In this document: piece by piece, positions 56,787 through 64,000 of the stretch
Position numbering within the stretch: position 1 is the stretch's first letter
Layout of the letters: the number at the start of each line of letters is the position of its first letter
Assembly: GCA_020746105.1 (NCBI GenBank)
Contig: CM036621.1
Coordinates: 22,278,501 to 22,342,500, forward strand
Reading direction: 5' to 3'
DNA: 64,000 nt
Source: Trogon surrucura
Lineage: Eukaryota > Chordata > Aves > Trogoniformes > Trogonidae
Notes under the pieces: generated by a model
The model's input: only the letters and a program-made list of their open reading frames with translations
Databases searched by the model: none
Told to the model about the DNA's origin: nothing
Made by a program: the position numbers and the translations under genes

Positions 56787-59700
56787 CTGTCACAAAATAA
56801 AACACAAGGAAGTCAGAGTAAGATGGGGCCATGCAAAGAGGGCTTAGGGGCTTGAAAGGGTAAAGGGGTGGGCTTTTCTGCCAGCAGGCATTGCTTTCTA
56901 AAACTGAATAGGAGTCCTGGTTAAAGAACATTTTGGCATAGACAAGATCACAAATAGTTCTGCTACCCTGCTTGCCTTTTAACAATTAATAAGGTGTTGG
57001 TGAAAACTCCTGAGACTAAAGGCTAGGAGCCAAATTCCTATCAGTGTAAATGAGCTAATCTTTCTTAAGAAGAGATAACAAGCCTAGATTTGCAGTGTTG
57101 AGATGGAGAACACTGTCCAGACTTGCATTCTCCAAAGGTAAAGGGCTAGATTTTGCTAAACATACAGCTACAGATGAGGTTGGATTTTCAGGGACTGCTG
57201 CTCCCATCAGTGTGTTCCCTTCAATCCTTGCTTGTCACTTTCTGTAACTTGCCATGGCTCCCTCAGCTTTTGAAAAGCTATAGAAATCATTTTCCTTGGT
57301 TCCCTTTGTTGCTGTGCCATCTGTATGAGCAAGAAGGATCAGGAGGAAAAGGGGAACAGGGAAATTGAAAGTAAAAAAAGTAGAGACCTAACAAGGAAAA
57401 TAAAGGTCCACCACCCTGCACCCTAATTTTAATGTTCTTGGCGGGAAAAGATGAGAAACTGTGAAAACAGTCAAGTGGATCTTTTCTACTGTTTTGACCC
57501 CACAAATGAAAGCAACTTCCAGACGCTCTGCAAAATTGCTCATCTGCATGTCAGGCAACTCACCCACAAACCAGCCGTCATCACATTTCTCCATGACATC
57601 GACAATGTCACCATCCCGCAGTTCCAGCTCATCATCGTTCTGAGGAGTGTAGCTGTAGAGAGCTTGGTAGCTAACTCTAAAACCAGAAAGATACTACACG
57701 TTAGCCACTGGATTTCCCTGACATCTCTTCAGAAGGAAATGTCTCTCTTCCCCCTTCTAACTCCTATTATATTTTGATCAATGAAGTCTGGACCTGTGTT
57801 TTCCATTTGAGAGGTGGAAGCCAACTCCATTAAACTGGCTGTTGTCACAAGACCCTGGCAGTACAAAGTTTCACGCCTGTACTGCATGAGATACGTAGAA
57901 AGCTTCTATTTCCTTTTTACAATGTAGTTGTCTCCACAGACTGTAAGGACCGGAGTCTTCTTAACACATAATACCTAAAGAGCGTGCAAGTGCTGACACC
58001 CTCCTGAAGGCAACCCAAAACCTGGATATGCTCATTCTGGAGCTGACGCATCTGTCCCCTTGCCCAGGCATGTAGGCAGGGCCATAAATGACCAAATGGC
58101 AGAGCAGAGGACTTCAGAAGAGATACTGCTGCCTCTGCTGCACAAAGGCTGCCAGGTAAATCATGGCTGAGGAGGTACGGTGCAAACAAAATCTAAGGTT
58201 GAATCCTGCCCTGAGACACCACTCTGTATGTACCAGAAAAGAATCTTATGGAGTGGAAACAATCTTGGGGCAAAATCTGGGGAGGCTTGGATCCCCTGCC
58301 TGTGGGGAGTGAAAACAGAGCTGATGTGAGCCTTTCCATTCTGCATAAAGGGGTGGGGAAAAGCAAAGGCTCCTTTCAGGAGCCAACTACCAAGGAACAT
58401 CAGTCCCCAGCACACAGTGCAGGCCACTATTCTTAAAACCATTAGTGAAAGGCCCCACCAAGCTTAACGGCAGCTCTAGGTTTAAATCCACCAGACAGAT
58501 TTGAAAATCTCAGGCTTGGTGTCTCAGTCCATTCAGCCACCAATTCATCTGTGGCACAGGCCAGCAATGCACCGAGGGGCATCAGTGTTGGGACTGCTCA
58601 TTACACTGTCAGGAGCTAAGAACAGGAGTGAACACATTGATCCACATCATACGAGCCAGGTGTAGCCAGTGGGTATTAATTTGTCTTCAGCTTCAAGACA
58701 CAAAGACATTGAGATAGTCTCCATAACCAGCACAACTAAAGTGCCCAAAGGACCCAGTCCTGGATCATGAAATGATTGTTTCAGGTGCTATACAGACACA
58801 AAGGTTGCAGTTTTACACTACTCATTACGATGATACGTGGCTATTTTTGTTCTTTAAAGAAAAGCTGACACTTCCCCATCATTCTAATTTAACTCTTGAT
58901 ACACCGAAGGCGTCACACCTCTCCACCTCCACCACCAGTCAGAGACAAGAGCCCTGGAAGAGATGGGAGCCAAAAGGACTTACATGTCGCGTGGTGTTTG
59001 ACTTCTGTCAGGGCTGGCTCCTTGCTGCTGTGCTTGAGGTTGCTGAGAAATGATGAGAGATGGTTTATGGTCATTAGAGGTCACCTTGTGGCGAGAGTCA
59101 AGAGGCTGAGAAATAGTACTGCAGTAATGAACAGACTTTTCTGCAATGTTTATGATCTCATTGCAAACAGCTTCCTGCGTGGTAGGCAGCATTGACATCC
59201 AAGAACACCCAAAGGACAGTCAACAGGGGAGAGGGAGGGGAAAATATAGACAAGAAGAGATGGGATATTCCAGATGCAGCACATAAGTCCAGTAAAAAAA
59301 ATAATACAAAAAGAGTTGTAGATCCAGGTAAACATCCAGGTAGTGGAGTGCAGAAGGGATCCAGGTGTAAGCATGGAAAAACAGGCAAGATACAGAAGAA
59401 TTTGGCATTTAGTTTGAAGATTTGTAACATATACATATACATATATTTTTAAAAGCAGCAGCATAAGAGGTTGCAATTAGTGCAGTGGCACCATTACAAA
59501 TGCTATGAAGTCAGTTCAAGAATGCAAGGTGGGCTGCTTCATTCATGCATTTTGCTTCATTTAACTTATATCCAGGGAGTGGCAGCACAATTAGCCCAAC
59601 TTCTCATTAGCTATGGCAGTTTTTCTAATTGCTAAATCCTCTTTTCTGTTGCAAACAAAACAATATATGCAAATACATAAATATGTACCTACTTTGCAGC

Positions 59701-62700
59701 TAAAAATAGTGCTGGAATTTATCTCTACTGAGGTGTTACTGTGTGGGTGAAGAGAGTCTAGGGACTACACATCTGATTTAAACAGTGGCCTTACCACATA
59801 GCTCTTTTCAGACTCTGTGAGATCTGGTCCAGCTCTCAATGAATGGTGGGAAGGCTGTGTGATCACCAAGCAAATGATAAGGAAGACATTTTAGCAGATG
59901 TTATATCGGTTAGAATAAAAAAAATAAAATCAAATGGAGTGCAGACAACAAGAGAAAATGAACAACTCTTCCCTTCCCCACCCCAACACCAATGCTTCTT
60001 GGACAACAAGGTCTTTCATTTACACAAGAGACATTAAGGCTATAGCAACACAACTGTGCTGCATCACACAGAACGCTGCAAAGAGAAAGGTGACAACAAA
60101 ACAGAAGCTCAGAGCAGGGAATCAGAGCGGAAGGTTATGGACACCGCTATAGCCAGAAAAGGTACACAGTGCCACACTGCATTCCTGTAAGGGGAAAAAA
60201 AACCAAAACCCAAGGACAAAAGCCCATACTTGCGAGCATCAAATTTGAAAGGCCAAAAGTATGATGAGCGGCATCTGCTGCTGTTTTCAGAAAAGTCCTC
60301 AATGATTTTGACACAGGAGAGAATGGTAACTCGCTTGGTTCTTAAAAAAAGACCAGCTCAAGTGCTCAGAAGGCACAATACTGTGTAGCCCCATCAAAAT
60401 TGCTCTAGCTTGTACCAAGGAGGATCTGAACCGCTCTCTTAATTCCCACAGCAAGGCAGAGCTTCAGGGCAGAGGAGGCCCTGACTGGAAAACCCAACTC
60501 CAACACCTGTAAAGCTTCTGGACTCTGCCCTGCCTCGCTCCCCAGCCACAGCTCTTCACAGGCACTTGCATGTACCAGGGCACAGGGTGTCTGTGGTTTG
60601 AGGTTACATGGCGAAGGAGGTCACTGAGAAAGTTGCAGTTATCCAGAGCCCAGTTTTACACAGTTTTTGCATATTCAAACACCTAGTGAAAGCAAGAAGC
60701 GCCGTGTGAGCAAATGGCATGTCTGAAGCAGTGCAGGGTTATTTGTGCTCCCTGCAGCAGGTACTGCTTGGCAAAGTGCATCGGGTAAGATACAGAGAGC
60801 ACTGTTGTCCTCCATGATCCTTCAACCTAATTTTCAACCCAAATTCCAAAGGCCTCAATTTTTATGCTTTCCCTTCTCCTCTTTATTCACTTCAACAATG
60901 TCCTTCAGTAAAGTTCTTTTCTCATGGCATTCTGAGACAGACCAGAAGCAGAGGATGAAGAGGTTTGTGACACCTTCAGTCCAAGTGTGCTCAAAGAGTT
61001 TGAGAAGTGCAGGGTGATGAACTCACACCTGGCTAATTCCTATTCTCAAAGCTCCTCCGAACCACAACCTTGGACCTGTAGAGCTGTGCCTATCATTGCA
61101 CTAAAGCAAACTGCCTCTTTTCTCAAGGACTGTGAACCACTCTAGGCCAAGCCAACCCTACAGCAACTCCTTTGTAGTCAGCTGTACTATCTGGGGCTAG
61201 AATCTGGGATCAGTGCTGTAAGAAACAATGCTGTGTTACCATGTACATCTCTAAAGAGAGAAAAAGTAGGTTGGATGGGCTAAGTGCAGTGAAATTCACA
61301 TTTAAAGCATTTACTGTGGAAGCTGAAATTGTCACAGGATTTCTGGAAATCATTTCTGCACGTCTATCATTAGTACTGAAAGGCAAATGGAATAATTAGA
61401 AATTTAAAATTAATATTGTGCAGGCCAACTGGATATAGTGCATTAAATCTCATGAGATCAGAGCTAAGTCAGGTGGTCAAGTAGCTGGGAAAACCAATTT
61501 CCAGGTTGACATGAGAGGTAGCTCTAAGAATGATTTTTTCAATTTAAGAAAGTGCTTCTCTGCTCCGTACTAATAAATTGCCTGCTGGAATTGCTCTGTG
61601 AGCTCCTGAGACCACATGGTCCATTTCACATTGATTACTTGTGACCTCCCTGTCCAGCGTTTCCTGAAAAATGCACTAAAAATGATGAATTAAATTAGCT
61701 GATTGAAAGTTTAAAAATTGACACTGCTTCTGAATGCTTGATGGTGAAGGCTTGTTTGAATAATACCAGGAGGTGCAGGCTGCCAGCCTTGGAAACTTGG
61801 CCACATTCTCTTTGCTGACAGGATCCTTACAGGGACTTCCATGAGGCAGCTGGGCAGGCGCAGAGGCCAAGCAGTCCCCTGCCCTCCTACCAGACCCCAG
61901 CTCCCAACAAGACACACAACTAGAGTTGATCCTCTCTGGCTTCTGCTCCAGAGATCCAGGCCCCTCCCACCACAGCAGTGGGTGTCTCTGGACTAACTCC
62001 CAGGGCTACAGCAGAGTCCTGCAAGCAAGGAGATGAAACACTCCTAAGTCAGCAACTATACACTGTTAGCCAAACAGGATGAAAAAACTGACAAAATCAG
62101 ATCCTATCGTTTTAGGTTGTAAAAAACCCCAAAGACAAACCTGTATTATTCTTCAGGAAGAGAAGGGAGTAAAGAAAAAAAAGGTGTTGCAGGTTCAAAA
62201 AAGCCCATGTGTTACCTACAGAGATGTCTCCGTGTGCCAGAGGTGGTTGAGGAATCAGTGAGTGTGGGGCACAGCTCCAAAGTATAAAACACAGAGGCTC
62301 CCCCAAAACACTGAGCCAGCCTTGCTGCTGCTGGAGGCAAAATAAGGGCCCTAAAAGTGACAAAGTATGCACAACCCATATCAACACCTACCTGCTCAGT
62401 CACACCATGTGCTTTGTTAAAACTAAGTGAATAAACTTAAGCAGGTGTTCAAGTGTCTATGTCTACAAATAGGTGATATAGTCAGTCTTGAAGTACAGCT
62501 GACCACTGTGTCCACCTCATACAGAGTTTGAGGGTGGATCTGAAAAACAACACAGGTTTGTAAGAGTACCAGAAAAGAGTTCTACCTCAAGCACCTAGAA
62601 AAGCCCTGAGGCAGATTTTAACTCTTAGGAATGAAAGTGTTTGTGCTATTCAGTAGTGCTTTCCCTGCTTGTAGGGAAGTGAAGTGTCATTGGTGTTTCT

Positions 62701-64000
62701 ATCCATTGCAGATCGTTTATGTGTCTTCTTTCAGCCATTTCTGGTGGGTATAAAGGACTACAGAAGCAAAGAGAAAGATAAGCAGAACAAACTAACAGGC
62801 AGACAAGACAGACAGAAAAACTGGTATCCCTTCAGAGAAGGGTACACTCCAGCAATGATGCTCCCACATATCAATGGAGGACCACAAGCAGGGAGGACTC
62901 CCCAGCCCAGTCCAAAGTAAAAAGGAAAACCTCCACACACACCAAGTCTCATCTCTGGTGAAAACAAGGGGAAAGCTGGCCAAAGAGCTCTCACAAAGGA
63001 CACTGAAAAGTCTGCAGTGCAGAGCAGCCTGACCTAAAGGCTGTCAAAGTCAATGGCAAGACTCTCCAGGCCCTGGATCAGCAGCTGGAGGTTGTGTCTG
63101 CAGAGAAAAATGCATCTCCCACACCGAGCAAGAACCAACGCCTGCTGCAGGCTGTGCAGCTCCGGCTTGGACACTGTGGGGGGATAAAAGTTTACCTTGG
63201 AGCTGGTGCTAAGTAACGACCATTCTATGTAAGTGTAGCTGGTCTGTGTTGGGGAACATGGGGTCTGAGCATCTTCCCTCATATGCTCTCCTCTCTACCA
63301 GCACAAAGTGCGTGTGGCTGGTCCCCACCCTGCCTGAGTGGTTTTGTACAAGTGGAAAGGGTCAGACAGTCCCATACATGCACCCCTCATGCCGCCACGC
63401 AATACAGGGACCCTGGTCCAGCCACTCCTGCCTTCCCCACCCTATAGCTGCAATCCAGGGGCCAAAGCTGCTGCACTGCTTACACACTCTCTAGCACCAG
63501 TGCTCACTGTCACACTGTGCTAACAGGACCTTGGAGTTAAACAGGACAAACTAGAAATAAGTTAATTTGATTGAACATGTTACTGCTTAATATCATGTTT
63601 TACTGAAATACTGAAACAAATTATCTGTAAGTTGTACTTGAAATACCTCTCACATGCTTTGGGTCTTTTTTCTTTTTAGTTTGGACTATGAAACTAAACA
63701 GAAAGGAGTAACTTCAGAATAGCTAAAAGAGCCAACGCACTTTACATTATTACTTAACTGAACACACAAGAACACAGTCCTTACACCAGCCCTGTATAAG
63801 AGAAGCCTTAAATCTGCAAAAACCCCATGGTCAGAATTTCATAACTGGGAAGGCTCTCTATAAATTCAAACTCATACTGCAAAGACCATGGACGGACAGT
63901 AATGGAAATGAAAAACAAATGTAATGTGTCATTTCCGTGTCTACTAAGTGCTCTTCCCATTTGATTAAAATCAATGAAAAGATGACAGATTTTTAAAAAG
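56719..64000 (-). CDS. SORBS1: SORBS1 (CAP/ponsin), C-terminal end (partial gene; coding exons seen to 59174)
   Basis: Three - strand exons (59174-58984, 57676-57564, 56786-56719) join in frame, giving about 123 C-terminal residues that end VKLLYL-TAA. The last two encode the third SH3 domain: [34 protein letters not shown] and [21 protein letters not shown], the acidic RT loop, DDGWF and GTFPGNYV are the SH3 ligand-binding signatures. Known of the family: SORBS1 links CBL and flotillin (insulin signalling) and vinculin/paxillin (focal adhesions) to actin; its N-terminal SoHo domain and first two SH3 domains must lie beyond 64000. It is on the same strand as, and upstream of, PDLIM1, as in mammals. 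No further exon was recognised between 59175 and 64000. Confidence 0.9.
56787..57563 (-). other. SORBS1 last intron
   Basis: 777-bp GT..AG intron. Nothing else was recognised. Confidence 0.8.
57564..57676 (-). CDS. SORBS1: SORBS1 exon with most of the third SH3 domain
   Basis: The acceptor TTTCTGGTTTTAG precedes 57676 and the donor GTGAGT follows 57564. It encodes [20 protein letters not shown] then [17 protein letters not shown]. It enters with one base completing the previous codon and leaves one base of a Gly codon, agreeing with both neighbours. Confidence 0.94.
57677..58983 (-). other. SORBS1 second-last intron
   Basis: 1307-bp GT..AG intron with no recognised repeat or RNA gene. Confidence 0.8.
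58984..59174 (-). CDS. SORBS1: SORBS1 linker exon before the third SH3 domain
   Basis: The acceptor CTGCCTACCACGCAG precedes 59174; the donor GTAAGT follows 58984. It encodes [60 protein letters not shown] and PRD. The [13 protein letters not shown] and [14 protein letters not shown] segments match the SORBS1 linker of mammals. The acceptor choice is inferred from the pyrimidine-rich tract upstream and the CAG/G consensus. Confidence 0.85.
59175..64000 (-). other. SORBS1 intronic sequence to the window edge
   Basis: 4.8 kb without a recognised exon. It holds an (ACATAT)n run near 59427-59448 and a GACA/AGAC-rich stretch near 62795-62816. The next SORBS1 exon must lie outside the window or be one I could not recognise. 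Confidence 0.65.

Noticed and set aside
60226-60350. Open - strand frame with a possible CAG acceptor (..[12 protein letters not shown]..), considered as a further SORBS1 exon.
   Set aside because: The donor is poor (AA/GTATGG or a GC donor), the phases do not fit the phase-0 start of the exon at 59174, and I do not recognise the peptide; about 40 codons can be open by chance.

Overview
This is a window of bird nuclear genome. The evidence is (i) several CR1-type LINE fragments with the avian CR1 3' tail (ATTCTATG repeats preceded by a GATGATCTTT..AGGTCCCTTCCAA block), (ii) a SINE built from a tRNA-Ile head and a CR1 tail, and (iii) split vertebrate genes with long introns and a CpG island. 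No prokaryotic, CRISPR or viral locus is visible.

Three protein-coding genes account for the coding content. At the left edge (51-2052, + strand) are the last three coding exons of HELLS, the SNF2-family chromatin-remodelling helicase LSH, followed by a 3' UTR ending near 2.5 kb. From 52261 down to 8088 (- strand) lies a complete PDLIM1 gene (CLP36/elfin; PDZ + ZM + LIM). It has seven coding exons whose phases join without error into 327 residues. At the right edge (- strand) are the last three coding exons of SORBS1 (CAP/ponsin) with the C-terminal SH3 domain, then a roughly 2 kb AT-rich 3' UTR ending near 54.66 kb. SORBS1 and PDLIM1 run head to tail; HELLS and PDLIM1 are tail to tail and only about 5.2 kb apart. 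PDLIM1 and SORBS1 both encode actin/Z-line/stress-fibre adaptor proteins; HELLS is unrelated in function.

The most interesting observation is an extra, apparently coding, exon inside PDLIM1 intron 4 (17475-17719, - strand). It encodes a second ZM-type segment that closely resembles the skeletal-muscle ZM exon of the paralogue PDLIM3 (ALP). Its phases (0 in, 2 out) equal those of the ordinary PDLIM1 ZM exon (20142-20332). Either exon can be used, but including both or neither breaks the frame, so this looks like a mutually exclusive exon pair. A second notable feature is a 72-nt near-perfect hairpin (34-bp arms, 4-nt loop) in PDLIM1 intron 1 at 51807-51878; it pairs better as RNA from the PDLIM1 sense strand.

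The rest is intronic and intergenic DNA with simple repeats, five clear CR1/SINE copies and two probable ancient LINE remnants. One copy is a young CR1 (about 47.3-48.7 kb) whose reverse transcriptase frame has one stop and one frameshift. Most small open frames in the window are chance or antisense frames. All calls come from reading the sequence and from remembered family sequences; no search or alignment was run.
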